From Planctomyces sp. SH-PL62 (GTDB lineage Bacteria; Planctomycetota; Planctomycetia; Planctomycetales; Planctomycetaceae): 39,930 nucleotides of DNA. Below the pieces are notes generated by a model that saw nothing but the letters and a program-made list of their open reading frames with translations, did no database searches and was not told the DNA's origin. Made by a program: the position numbers and the translations under genes. Below, piece by piece: positions 1 to 6,898 of the stretch. The DNA lies in assembly GCA_945893075.1 (NCBI GenBank), contig CAMDDX010000022.1:1-39930 (forward strand). Reading direction: 5' to 3'. The stretch's first letter is position 1, and each line of letters opens with the position of its first letter.

Positions 1-66
1 CTCCAGGAGAACGGCAGCGTGCTGGAACAGCTCTCGGCCGAAGACTTGGAAATGCTGCTCTCGTGA
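1..66 (+). CDS. C-terminal end of an unidentified protein (partial)
   Basis: Frame 1 is open from the window edge to a TGA at 64-66 and encodes about 21 residues ending in EQLSAEDLEMLLS. The acidic, leucine-rich tail looks like the end of a real coding frame, but the family cannot be named from so little. A 23-bp inverted-repeat arm begins 2 nt after the stop, the same gene-end-next-to-repeat arrangement seen at many genes in this window. The gene converges on the small helix-turn-helix gene at 290-481. Confidence 0.5.
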   Translation, partial: LQENGSVLEQLSAEDLEMLLS

Positions 67-67
67 T

Positions 68-290
68 GTGTGAGCGGCACGGCGCTAGCCGGGATTATTC
101 ATGGGTCGGGGAAAAGTCTTCGCAGTGTGTCACGAAATTAGCACGACGCGCAAGCGAGTGATCTCGGTGCGTACCACTCGCTTGCGCGTCGTGCTAAATG
201 TTGGCCATGAATAAACCCGGCTAGCCGCCGGTGACGATGAGGCGACACTTCCGCCCGATTCACCGGCGGCTAGCGCCGTGCCGCTCACAC
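68..290. repeat. Nested inverted repeats between convergent genes
   Basis: Arms at 68-90 and 268-290 are perfect 23-bp reverse complements, and each begins at the 3' end of one of the two convergent genes. Inside lie further pairs: 84-104 with 205-225 (20 of 21), 220-234 with 260-274 (15 bp), and a perfect 23-bp hairpin 138-160/175-197 (starts TTAGCACGACGCGCAAG) with a 14-nt loop. The GCTAGCC core recurs in three arms, so alternative folds are possible. The hairpin at 138-197 resembles the arms at 12089-12159. No T-tract follows, so a classical intrinsic terminator is not supported. Confidence 0.8.
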
Positions 291-481
291 TACTTCTTGC
301 CGGATTCCGGCAGAGTCTTTCGCTGCTTCATCAGCTTGGCGATCTCATCGGGGGCGATTCGCGGAACGCCACTTTTCAGAACCGCACGAACTTTGCCGAG
401 ATCGATCATCGCCTTGATCTCATTTTCCGGGATGCCGAGCAAAGCGGACGCTTCACGGACGGTCTTCATCGGGAGCGGCAT
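290..481 (-). CDS. Small helix-turn-helix (excisionase/MerR-like) protein
   Basis: A 63-residue protein. Residues 4-53 follow the excisionase-family helix-turn-helix pattern: TVREASALLGIPENEIKAMI, then a turn at DLGKVRA, then a wing-like GVPRIAPDEIAKLMKQ. Such domains bind DNA with a first helix bearing an Ala/Leu-Gly core and a wing with Arg-Ile-Pro/Ala. A second ATG five codons in is an equally possible start, because the Shine-Dalgarno signal is weak. It has no phage or integrase neighbours here, so a role as a small regulator or DNA-bending factor is only inference. Its TAG stop abuts the inverted repeat at 68-290. Confidence 0.6.
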   Translation of the reverse strand: MPLPMKTVREASALLGIPENEIKAMIDLGKVRAVLKSGVPRIAPDEIAKLMKQRKTLPESGKK

Positions 482-581
482 AAGAGCAACTTCTCGTAAG
501 GAGGCAACCTGTCAGCGCGACTCGCGCGGGACGGCGCGATGGCTGGTTAAGACTTTAACAACGGCACGATCCGACGTGCGA

Positions 582-651
582 GTAGGACGGGTCTCCAGGC
601 ACGGCCTGCATTTGGCCGGATTGCGGCCGGGCCTGGAGGCCCGTCCTTCGA
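582..651. repeat. Degenerate REP-like inverted pair downstream of DUF1501
   Basis: The left unit starts GTAGGACGGGTCTCCAGGC at 582. The right arm, read as reverse complement from about 647, starts GGACGGGCCTCCAGGCCCG and contains a clean 7-bp stem (CGGGCCT/AGGCCCG). The left unit has decayed stem pairing and the right unit has no GTAG. The pair lies just past the stop of the DUF1501 gene at 656. It appears to be an eroded member of the GTAG hairpin family. Confidence 0.6.
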
Positions 652-655
652 AAGC

Positions 656-2038
656 TCACGCGAACACGCCCCACACCGGTTTGCCGTTCGCGGCCGGAAG
701 CGGGCGGTTGAGCTTGTCGCGCAGTTCGGTGTCGGGATCGATGCCGAGCGCAGCAAACATCGTGGCGGCCAAATCGCCCAGCGGCACCGGATCGCGGTCG
801 GGGTACGCCCCGTGCTTGTCCGATTGGCCATGCACATGACCCCGTTTCACTCCGCCGCCGGCCAGCAGCACCGTGTAGCAGTGCGGCCAGTGATCGCGGC
901 TGATGTTCGCGTTGAGCTTGGGAGTGCGACCGAACTCGCCCATCCAGACCACCAGCGTCGTGTCGAGCAACCCGCGCTGTTCGAGGTCGGTGAGCAGGAC
1001 AGGCAACGTATGCTCGGTCATCGGCAAGTGCCGAGCTTTCAAGATCGGATACGCCCGCGTGTCGTTGAAGCCGTGCGTGTCCCAGCCGCCGTTGGTCGTG
1101 CTCTGTCCGCCGATGCTTTCGTCGAAGTAGACGTTGACGAACTTCACACCCGCCTCGACCAGTCGCGTCGCAAGCAGACAACTCTGACCATACGTCGTGC
1201 GGCCATAAGCGTCGCGGGTCTTCTTCGGCTCGCGCGCCAAGTCGAACGCATCGCGGACCTGCGACGACGACAACATCGCCAGCGCGCGGTCGTAATACTC
1301 GTCGAATCCGCGCGCCGTCGCCGAATGCTCCAGCAACCGAGTTTGCTGGCTGATGATCTGCTGCATCTCGCGCCGGCTTTGCAGGCGTTCGGCCGAGAGG
1401 TTGGACGGCAAGCTCAATTCCGGCAGCTTGAAGTCCGGCTCGTTCGGATCGGAGGTGATCAGCAGGGGGTCGTGCCGCTTGCCGAGAAAGCTGGCGTGTT
1501 GCCCCGGAGTGATCGAACCATCGCGAAGAACCGTCGGCAGCGCGACGAACGTCGGCATCGTCTTGGCATTCGGGGCGAGCTTTTCCACAACCGCACCATA
1601 CGCCGGAAACAGTTCGATGGAATCCTTCAGGCGAATGTCATCCACCGGCGGAGCGTGTCCGGTCAGCGCGTGATACGCCGCCGAGTTATGATTCTTCATC
1701 GAATGAAACACGGTCCGCACCAGCGTGACCTTGTCGAGCACCTTCGCCGTCTCCGGCAGATGCTCGCAGATGCGCACGCCGGGCACGGCCGAATCAATCT
1801 GCCCGAACAAACTGCGGATGCCTTCGGGAGCATCCGGCTTCATATCAAATGTGTCCCCGTGACTAGGGCCACCAAATTGGTAGAGAAAAATGATCGACTT
1901 CGCTCGTCCTGCCCGCTTTCGAATCGCTGCGTTCTCTTCGGCCGCGAACAACTTCGACAACGTCAGCCCCAAAAAGCCGGTCGCTCCGCAGGTGAGTGCG
2001 GTTCGACGAGGCATCAGCGGTGACGTGCGGTCGGACAT
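656..2038 (-). CDS. DUF1501 domain secreted protein (Tat-type signal)
   Basis: A 460-residue member of DUF1501, a sulfatase/alkaline-phosphatase-fold family that is greatly expanded in planctomycetes and usually exported. The N-terminus holds a twin-arginine-like signal (MPRRTALTCGATGFLGL) with a hydrophobic stretch. Family signatures follow: FLYQFGGPSHGDTFDMKPD, SGR-type spacing, GGWDTHGFN, VVWMGEFGRTPKLN, DHWPHCYTVLLAGGG and GDLAATMFAALGIDPD near the C-terminus. The ATG at 2038 is preferred over an upstream in-frame start because GGAG lies 6-7 nt before it. DUF1501 genes normally pair with a DUF1549/DUF1553 (PSD1) gene, as the second copy at 28106-29557 does. Here the upstream neighbour is a LigD-like phosphoesterase, so this copy is unpaired. 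The substrate is unknown. Confidence 0.92.
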   Translation of the reverse strand: MSDRTSPLMPRRTALTCGATGFLGLTLSKLFAAEENAAIRKRAGRAKSIIFLYQFGGPSHGDTFDMKPDAPEGIRSLFGQIDSAVPGVRICEHLPETAKVLDKVTLVRTVFHSMKNHNSAAYHALTGHAPPVDDIRLKDSIELFPAYGAVVEKLAPNAKTMPTFVALPTVLRDGSITPGQHASFLGKRHDPLLITSDPNEPDFKLPELSLPSNLSAERLQSRREMQQIISQQTRLLEHSATARGFDEYYDRALAMLSSSQVRDAFDLAREPKKTRDAYGRTTYGQSCLLATRLVEAGVKFVNVYFDESIGGQSTTNGGWDTHGFNDTRAYPILKARHLPMTEHTLPVLLTDLEQRGLLDTTLVVWMGEFGRTPKLNANISRDHWPHCYTVLLAGGGVKRGHVHGQSDKHGAYPDRDPVPLGDLAATMFAALGIDPDTELRDKLNRPLPAANGKPVWGVFA

Positions 2039-2050
2039 CAGAGTTCTCCG

Positions 2051-2097
2051 TAGGATGGGCACTCCTGCCCGTCCGGGTCGGGACAGAGTCCCCTACA
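2051..2097. repeat. REP-type inverted pair (BIME-like) upstream of DUF1501
   Basis: Two hairpin units face each other. The left is GTAG followed by GATGGGCA-ctcc-TGCCCGTC (8 bp, one T:G). The right, on the minus strand from 2097, is GTAG followed by GGGAC-tct-GTCCC. Both begin with the GTAG foot characteristic of REP elements. The pair lies 13 nt upstream of the DUF1501 start and would be transcribed in its leader. Confidence 0.75.
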
Positions 2098-2138
2098 AGC
2101 TTGTTGAGTCTGCGTCTCTCGCCGAGCTTGTTCAAGGC

Positions 2139-2513
2139 TCAAGCCGGAGCGGCCGGGAAGAATCGAGCTGACCACAACGGTCGCAACGCTTCTCGGTCGA
2201 GCGTCAATTCGCCGACCAATCGCCCACCGTTCAATCGCAGCCGAACCGAGGACTCTCCTTCGCTGAGCCACTCTGCCAGACCGTGATCCCAGCGAACCAC
2301 TCGGCCGCGCTCGCGGCTGACCGGACCTTCGTAATCGAGGTACATCAGGCGATGCGCGGCGATGGATTCCGCAGCGAGTTCGATCGCAGGAGCTTTCAGC
2401 CAACGCGCAGGACTTTCTAAGAGCCTCCACGTTCGCGCGGTCTCTCCCGCTTCGATGAGCAAGTCCCAATGGACGAACGGGTGATCGTGAGTCAGCAGCG
2501 CGAATCGCGGCAT
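2139..2513 (-). CDS. Standalone LigD-like 3'-phosphoesterase domain protein
   Basis: A 124-residue single-domain protein resembling the phosphoesterase module of the bacterial end-joining ligase LigD, which trims 3'-phosphates and ribonucleotides at DNA ends. The visible signature is THDHPFVHWDLLIE followed by HRLMYLDYEGPVSRERGRV and VVRWDHG. His9, His15 and Asp17 align with the metal-binding His-His-Asp of LigD, and His54 and Tyr58 with its second His and Tyr. The Arg that normally follows two residues after the Asp (FRLE) is Leu here, so activity may differ. No Ku or ligase domain is nearby. The leader consists of the heptamer array at 2521-2576. The preceding gene on this strand is the ABC ATPase. 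Confidence 0.72.
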   Translation of the reverse strand: MPRFALLTHDHPFVHWDLLIEAGETARTWRLLESPARWLKAPAIELAAESIAAHRLMYLDYEGPVSRERGRVVRWDHGLAEWLSEGESSVRLRLNGGRLVGELTLDREALRPLWSARFFPAAPA

Positions 2514-2520
2514 GGGAGTG

Positions 2521-2576
2521 AAATCTCAAATCTCAAATCTCAAATCTCAAATTTGAAATCTCAAATTTGAAATTTC
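2521..2576. repeat. Tandem heptanucleotide array (AAATCTC family)
   Basis: Eight contiguous 7-mers fit AAAT[CT]T[CG]: four identical AAATCTC, then AAATTTG, AAATCTC, AAATTTG, AAATTTC. The array fills the gap between the ABC ATPase stop (2580) and the phosphoesterase start (2513). On the minus strand, the sense strand of both neighbours, it reads GAGATTT and carries TGA in every frame. It therefore cannot be translated through in that direction. The same heptamer occurs in frame in two genes of this window, but read from the other strand. Confidence 0.9.
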
Positions 2577-2579
2577 CGG

Positions 2580-3641
2580 TTATTGCATCACGCCTTTCGT
2601 GATGCTCATGAAGGCGTCTTCCAGCGTTTCGGTCTTGCCTTGGAATTCGATGGCGGGGAAGCCGGCTTGGATCAGCCCCCGCAGCAATTGATGTTGAGCG
2701 TCTGGATCGCCGTCGAACTCGAACGCGACATCTACTCCGGCGACCTGTACGGCGGAGACATACGGTTGCTCGAACAGCCAGCGTTCCAGGGCGGCGGGGC
2801 CGTGTTTTGGGTTGTCGTCGGCGAGCAACTTGACGCACAGCGTCTTCTGACCGGTTTGTCCGTCCTCGTGACGCTGCCGCTTTGACAATTCTTCGACCGT
2901 GCCGAAGGCGAGGATGTGTCCCGCCTCGATGATCGCGGCCGAATCGCAGATCTCGCCCAGCTCGGTGAGGATGTGCGAGCTGATGAGGATCGTCTTGCTC
3001 ATCTGCGTGGCCATCAGGCGGATCAACTCGCGCAGTTCGATGCGGGCGCGGGGGTCGAGTCCCGCGGCTGGCTCGTCGAGGATCAGCACTTGGGGATCGT
3101 GGATCAAACAGCGGCCGAGGGCGAGTCGTTGCGACTGTCCCTTCGACAGTGTGAAGATCGGCTTCTCCGCCAGCTTGCGCAGCTCGGTGAAGACCAGCAC
3201 GTTTTCCAGCGAGTCACGCCGCTTGGCTCCGCGTAGGCCGTAGGCGCGTGCGAAGAAGTCGAGGTACTCGATCACGTTCATGTTGTGATACTTGCCGAAG
3301 TGGTCCGGCATGAAGCCGAGCACCTTGCGGACCTTGTCCGGGTCGTCGATGACCGAATGGCCACAGACGAACGCATCGCCGGCCGTCGGCGTGTCGAGCG
3401 TGGCGATGATGCGCATCGCGGTGGTCTTACCCGCTCCGTTCGGTCCGATGAAGCCCAGCACCTGGCCGGGATACGCTTTGAAGGAGACATCGTTGACCGC
3501 CTTCAGCTTGCCGAAGAACCGATGCAGATGCCGCAACTCCAGCACCGGCTCGCCCAACCACTGTTGCGGCTCGGCGGCGGCCAGCGTCGGCAATGGCTCT
3601 TCGTCAGGATTCATATCCACGTATTTGGCCTGGTCGTTCAC
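2580..3641 (-). CDS. ABC-2 type transporter ATP-binding protein
   Basis: A 353-residue nucleotide-binding subunit of the NatA/CcmA-like exporter group, which powers membrane permeases. Walker A GPNGAGKT is at about residues 66-73, the signature is LSKGQSQRLALGR (LSKGQ for the commoner LSGGQ), Walker B is VLILDEPAAGLDP, and the H-switch is in SSHIL. The C-terminal ~100 residues form the accessory domain usual for this group, ending in ETLEDAFMSITKGV. The GTG at 3641 was chosen because GGAG sits 8 nt upstream; a TTG 24 nt earlier and an internal ATG are alternatives. No permease gene is adjacent, so the partner must be encoded elsewhere or the operon continues beyond the repeat-rich leader. Confidence 0.9.
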   Translation of the reverse strand: MNDQAKYVDMNPDEEPLPTLAAAEPQQWLGEPVLELRHLHRFFGKLKAVNDVSFKAYPGQVLGFIGPNGAGKTTAMRIIATLDTPTAGDAFVCGHSVIDDPDKVRKVLGFMPDHFGKYHNMNVIEYLDFFARAYGLRGAKRRDSLENVLVFTELRKLAEKPIFTLSKGQSQRLALGRCLIHDPQVLILDEPAAGLDPRARIELRELIRLMATQMSKTILISSHILTELGEICDSAAIIEAGHILAFGTVEELSKRQRHEDGQTGQKTLCVKLLADDNPKHGPAALERWLFEQPYVSAVQVAGVDVAFEFDGDPDAQHQLLRGLIQAGFPAIEFQGKTETLEDAFMSITKGVMQ

Positions 3642-3844
3642 GAGAAGGTCTCCACGTTCGGGCAACCACGATCCTTCAGCGACCGAGACATTTCAGCGTG
3701 CGCACGTCCGAACGGCAACGCGCTCCCTTCGCTACGACTGGCACATTTGGCACCAGCCGACCGGGATCTGAGCGGTTCGGCTCGGTTCACAACTGACTTC
3801 TGGACGGCGGTGGGCTCGGCTGACAACGTTGTCGTGTCCACGAA

Positions 3845-3931
3845 GGGGTCGGGAGTCTTTTTCATGCCGCACAACACGAGTCCAACAACCGGACAACTCT
3901 CGACTGCGGCATGAAAAAGACTCCCGACCCC
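3845..3931 (+). repeat. GGGGTC-family inverted repeat, copy A
   Basis: Perfect 26-bp arms at 3845-3870 and 3906-3931 enclose a 35-nt loop. The outer 19 nt of the arm are GGGGTCGGGAGTCTTTTTC; the inner ATGCCGC is specific to this copy and matched by GCGGCAT. Flanks are CGAA on the left and GTCAC on the right, which defines forward orientation. It sits in the 316-bp gap between the divergent ABC ATPase and secreted-protein genes, 26 nt upstream of the latter. I see no gene in the rest of that gap (3642-3844); reading frames there start or end in the repeat. Confidence 0.93.
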
Positions 3932-3957
3932 GTCACCACCCACATCAGGAGCTTGTC

Positions 3958-4428
3958 ATGTTGTTCGAACTGCGTCGGTCACTTGTTGCGTGCGTCACCT
4001 TGTTGTTGCTATCCGTCGTCGCGTTTGCCGAAGACAAACCAGCGGCCGAACCCAAGCCGGCTCCGGCCGCAGAAGCGAAAGCTCCGACCGACTTGTCCGG
4101 CCACTGGAGCGGGACTTGGTTGAGCCATTCCAACGGTCACGACGGACCGCTCACCGGCGACTTCCGCAAGATCGACGACGACCACTACTGCGTCCATTTC
4201 AGCGGGCGATTCATGGGTCTGCTGCCGTTCGATTACGACGTCGTGTTGACCGTGACCGAACGCAAAGGGGACCAGATGACAATGTCCGGTTCGTCGAACC
4301 TGGGCTTCCTGTTCGGCACATTCTGGTACACGGCGACCGTGACCGACACCAGCTTTGTCGCGTCGTATTGCTCGAAGCGCGATCAAGGGGTCTTCAACAT
4401 GACGCGCTGTACGCGGTGTTGCCGGTAG
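3958..4428 (+). CDS. Secreted hypothetical protein
   Basis: A 156-residue protein with a clear signal peptide (SLVACVTLLLLSVVAFA, cleavage likely before EDKP) and an Ala/Pro/Lys/Glu-rich linker at about residues 22-43. A compact beta-rich domain begins DLSGHWSGTW, continues with repeated T-V-T-x-T-x strands and ends with a cysteine-rich CTRCCR. The D-x-x-G-x-W-x-G-x-W start resembles small extracytoplasmic beta-barrel or lipocalin-like domains, but I cannot assign a family. The ATG at 3958 has AGGAG 6 nt upstream, which decides the start. Copy A of the GGGGTC repeat lies immediately upstream. Confidence 0.8.
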   Translation: MLFELRRSLVACVTLLLLSVVAFAEDKPAAEPKPAPAAEAKAPTDLSGHWSGTWLSHSNGHDGPLTGDFRKIDDDHYCVHFSGRFMGLLPFDYDVVLTVTERKGDQMTMSGSSNLGFLFGTFWYTATVTDTSFVASYCSKRDQGVFNMTRCTRCCR

Positions 4429-4444
4429 TCGTGATGGGGCGAGC

Positions 4445-4526
4445 GGAATGAGGAATGATGCACGCGAAAGCGCGGCGGACGGCGTTGCTTTCCGTGACTC
4501 ATTCTTTGTTCGTCGTTCTTCATTCC
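4445..4526. repeat. Inverted GGAATGA heptamer repeats
   Basis: Two tandem GGAATGA units lie at 4445-4458. Four related heptamers are read on the minus strand from 4526 to 4499 (GGAATGA, AGAACGA, CGAACAA, AGAATGA). The 7-nt spacing is exact, although the sequence differs from the AAATCTC heptamers elsewhere. They occupy most of the 128-bp gap before the GspF-like gene. Confidence 0.65.
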
Positions 4527-4556
4527 CAATGCTCCCCGCCGTAACATCCTCGCGCT

Positions 4557-5765
4557 ATGCCTGACTTCCGTTACATCGCGAAAGAGCTTTCCGGCCGAGA
4601 GGTCACTGGTGTCCTGAGCGCCAACAGTGAGCTCGACGTCGTTTCGCAGTTGTCCGGCAAGCAGCTCTTCCCCGTGAAGATTCAGGCGTCGCAAGCGACG
4701 ACAAACTCCACGATGGCCTGGTTCCGCCGGCCGCGATCGGGACATCTGGCGACGTTTTTTTCGCAGTTGGCCGACTTGCTGCGAGCGGGCGTTCCCTTGC
4801 TACGGTCCTTGGAGTTGCTCGAACGGCAAACGTCCCACGCCGGGTTGAAGACGGTGCTCCGCGATCTGCGTGAGAAAGTTGCCGACGGCACGCGGTTGGC
4901 CGAAGCGATGCGATTGCATCAGGACGTTTTCTCAGAGCTGGCGGTCAGCATGGTACGAGCCGGCGAGGAGGGGGCGTTCCTGGAAGACGTGCTCAAACAA
5001 ATCGCCGACTTCACCGAGCACCAGCAGGAACTCAAGAGCCGCGTGTTAGGGGCGATGGCGTATCCGTTCTTTCTGCTCTTCGCCGGAGTGGCCGTCGTCT
5101 GGGCGATGCTGGTGTGGTTCGTGCCGATGTTCGCACCGGTCTTCGATCGCATGGCCGAGCGAGGTGAACTCCCCTGGGCGACCACCGCGTTGATGGCCCT
5201 CAGCACCTATGTGAGCAGTTATTGGATCATCACGATTCTGGCCATCGTCGGCGTGATTGCCTTCGTGCGGCAACGGCTGCAAACGGAGGCAGGCTTGCGA
5301 CAGTGGCATCGCATTGCCATCGGTATGCCGGCGATGGGGCCGGTGATTCGCAGCCTGGCGGTCGCGCGGTTTTGTCGAATCCTCGGCACGCTGTTGAAGA
5401 ACGGCGTGCCGATCCTGCAATCGCTGCGAATCGCCAAGGACGCCACCGGCAACCGCGTGTTGACCGACGCCATCGCCGCCGCCGCTGACAGCGTCTCAAC
5501 CGGCAAGTCGCTCGCCGCGCCGCTGGGCCAGAGCCAACAGTTCCCGGCCGAAGTGATCGAAATGATTTCGGTCGGCGAAGAGGCGAACAACTTGGAACAT
5601 GTGCTCGTCAACGTGGCCGACACAATGGAACGCCGCACTCACCGCCTGCTGGAACTGGCCGTCCGTTTGTTGGAGCCGTTGATGCTGGTCATCATGGCGT
5701 TGCTGATCCTCTTCGTCGTCATCGGCCTGCTGCTGCCGGTCATGAAGAGCTCCGGAACGCTGTAG
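4557..5765 (+). CDS. Type II secretion / type IV pilus GspF-PilC family membrane protein
   Basis: A 402-residue inner-membrane platform protein. The duplicated GspF domain is visible: FFSQLADLLRAGVPLLRSL at 67-85 and again RFCRILGTLLKNGVPILQSL at 271-290, each followed by GEEG/GEEA-type motifs. Membrane segments lie near 168-192, 218-238 and 372-396, the usual three-segment layout. The N-terminal MPDFRYIAKELSGREVTGVL is the standard entry of this family. In its pathway the protein links the secretion ATPase (GspE/PilB) to the pseudopilus. None of those partners is encoded nearby, so this is an orphan locus. The start ATG at 4557 matches the family N-terminus; the Shine-Dalgarno signal is weak. 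Confidence 0.9.
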   Translation: MPDFRYIAKELSGREVTGVLSANSELDVVSQLSGKQLFPVKIQASQATTNSTMAWFRRPRSGHLATFFSQLADLLRAGVPLLRSLELLERQTSHAGLKTVLRDLREKVADGTRLAEAMRLHQDVFSELAVSMVRAGEEGAFLEDVLKQIADFTEHQQELKSRVLGAMAYPFFLLFAGVAVVWAMLVWFVPMFAPVFDRMAERGELPWATTALMALSTYVSSYWIITILAIVGVIAFVRQRLQTEAGLRQWHRIAIGMPAMGPVIRSLAVARFCRILGTLLKNGVPILQSLRIAKDATGNRVLTDAIAAAADSVSTGKSLAAPLGQSQQFPAEVIEMISVGEEANNLEHVLVNVADTMERRTHRLLELAVRLLEPLMLVIMALLILFVVIGLLLPVMKSSGTL

Positions 5766-5781
5766 TGCGGTGGTGCTCAAA

Positions 5782-5861
5782 GGGAGGGCGAGGCTCCCGC
5801 CGAGCCTTCGCGCGAATCAATGTTCCTACGCATGCCGGCTCGGCGGGAGCCTCGCCCTCCC
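5782..5861. repeat. 25-bp inverted repeat spanning the DUF58 gene end
   Basis: Perfect 25-bp arms at 5782-5806 (begins GGGAGGGCGAGGCTCCCGCC) and 5837-5861 enclose a 30-nt loop. Each arm starts with GGAG-like sequence and has a weak internal hairpin. The right arm encodes the last residues of the DUF58 protein, and that gene's TAG stop lies in the loop. The left arm lies 17 bp past the GspF stop, so the element joins two convergent gene ends. Confidence 0.88.
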
Positions 5862-6776
5862 GGCATTCAGACACGTCTTAATCGCAAAGTCGATCGGCAT
5901 GTCGGTGCGCAAGACCTGGAAGTCGATGCTCAAGTCGCGGCACTGACGACGCAGCGATTCCCGATGCGCGATGAACTCACGCTGATAAGCGGCTCGCAAC
6001 AAGCGTGGCTCGACCGGCAAGTCGGCCCAGCCTTCCAGGCCGTGGAACAGCGTTGGGTCATCAAACGGAAAGTCTTCCTCCGCCGGATCGACGATTTGCC
6101 ACACGCGGACATCGTGCTTTTGATGCCGCAGGCGTTTCAGTCCGAGCAGCAGCGAATCCGCATCGGCGAAGAGATCGCTCAGCAAGATGACGACGCCACG
6201 GTGTGTCAGCCGTTCGGCGATGCCGGCGAAGAGAGAATCGGAAATTTGAGATTTGAGATTTGAGATTTGAGATTTCAAATTGGAATTGGCTGATACCGTC
6301 GTCTCCAGCACATGCGAAATCTGTTTCCAATGCGCGGGTTGGCTGCCGGGTCGAACGGCTTGCGAGACCTCGCGGTCAAACGCCATCAGGCCGACGGCGT
6401 CTTGTTGTTTGACAACGATGTAGCTGATCGCGGCGGCGACGTGCTTCGCGAATTCCAACTTCGAGAGCGGTGCGGTGTCCGAGCGGTATGTCATCGACTC
6501 GCTGGCATCCAGCAGCAGGTGACAGGCGAAGTTCGTCTCTTCCTCGAACTGTTTGACGAAGACGCGGTCGCTGCGGCCGTAGACTTTCCAATCGACGTAC
6601 CGCAGGTCGTCACCGGGAGCGTACTCGCGGTGCTCGGCGAATTCGGCGGCGAAGCCGTGAAAGGGGCTGCGATGTGCTCCCGTGACCGCCCCTTCGACGG
6701 TGCCGCGAGCGTGCAGCGTCAGCCCTTCCAGCTTGCTGAGCGTTCGCGGATCGAAATACGGCAGGTGATGAGCCAT
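5826..6776 (-). CDS. DUF58 domain protein (MoxR-associated, vWA-like)
   Basis: A 316-residue DUF58 protein. The family core is clear: GAHRSPFHGFAAEFAEHREY then APGDDLRYVDWKVYGRSD at about 33-70, and a MIDAS-like LLLDASESM at 87-95. DUF58 proteins act with MoxR AAA+ ATPases in assembly or activation systems, and the MoxR gene lies directly upstream (78-bp gap). Two oddities are repeat-derived. Residues about 163-179 contain SNLKSQISNLKSQIS, encoded by a heptamer array inserted in frame between conserved segments. The C-terminal GRARLPPSRHA comes from the arm of the inverted repeat at 5782-5861. The von Willebrand and transglutaminase genes that usually follow in MoxR operons are absent. Confidence 0.92.
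   Translation of the reverse strand: MAHHLPYFDPRTLSKLEGLTLHARGTVEGAVTGAHRSPFHGFAAEFAEHREYAPGDDLRYVDWKVYGRSDRVFVKQFEEETNFACHLLLDASESMTYRSDTAPLSKLEFAKHVAAAISYIVVKQQDAVGLMAFDREVSQAVRPGSQPAHWKQISHVLETTVSANSNLKSQISNLKSQISDSLFAGIAERLTHRGVVILLSDLFADADSLLLGLKRLRHQKHDVRVWQIVDPAEEDFPFDDPTLFHGLEGWADLPVEPRLLRAAYQREFIAHRESLRRQCRDLSIDFQVLRTDMPIDFAIKTCLNAGRARLPPSRHA
6241..6282. repeat. In-frame heptamer array inside the DUF58 gene
   Basis: Plus-strand units are GAAATTT, four GAGATTT and CAAATTG, a strict 7-nt period. On the coding (minus) strand this is (AAATCTC)n, which is open in all three frames and gives a KSQISNL heptapeptide every 21 nt. Its length keeps the DUF58 frame. Confidence 0.9.
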
Positions 6777-6782
6777 TGAAAA

Positions 6783-6898
6783 GTAGCCGGCTCTCGCCGA
6801 GAGCCGAAAAATGAGACGATAAAGCCTGTGCCGATTGATGAATCCAAAAACAATTATGATCGCAACGCGGAGATCGGCTCTCGGCGAGAGCCGGCTAC
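6783..6898. repeat. REP-type inverted pair between MoxR and DUF58
   Basis: Identical 24-nt units face each other: GTAGC then CGGCTCTC-gcc-GAGAGCCG (8-bp stem), at 6783-6806 and on the minus strand from 6898. The 68 nt between them hold the end of the MoxR frame. The right unit is translated as VAGSRREP at the MoxR C-terminus, which stops at a TAA beyond the unit. Confidence 0.88.

Noticed and set aside
812..2023. A 403-residue plus-strand reading frame antisense to DUF1501
   Set aside because: It is a GC-driven shadow: Arg/Gln/His-rich with no family motif or ribosome site, while the minus strand is a clear DUF1501 gene.
3716..3765. Sigma-54-like promoter at TGGCACATTTGGCACC
   Set aside because: The GC element is at the wrong spacing from TGGCAC and the downstream gene has no link to sigma-54 control.
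3638..3943. Small proteins starting MKKTPDP or ending GVGSLF at the GGGGTC repeats
   Set aside because: These are translations of the repeat arms themselves and recur at each copy; no ribosome site or separate conservation is visible.
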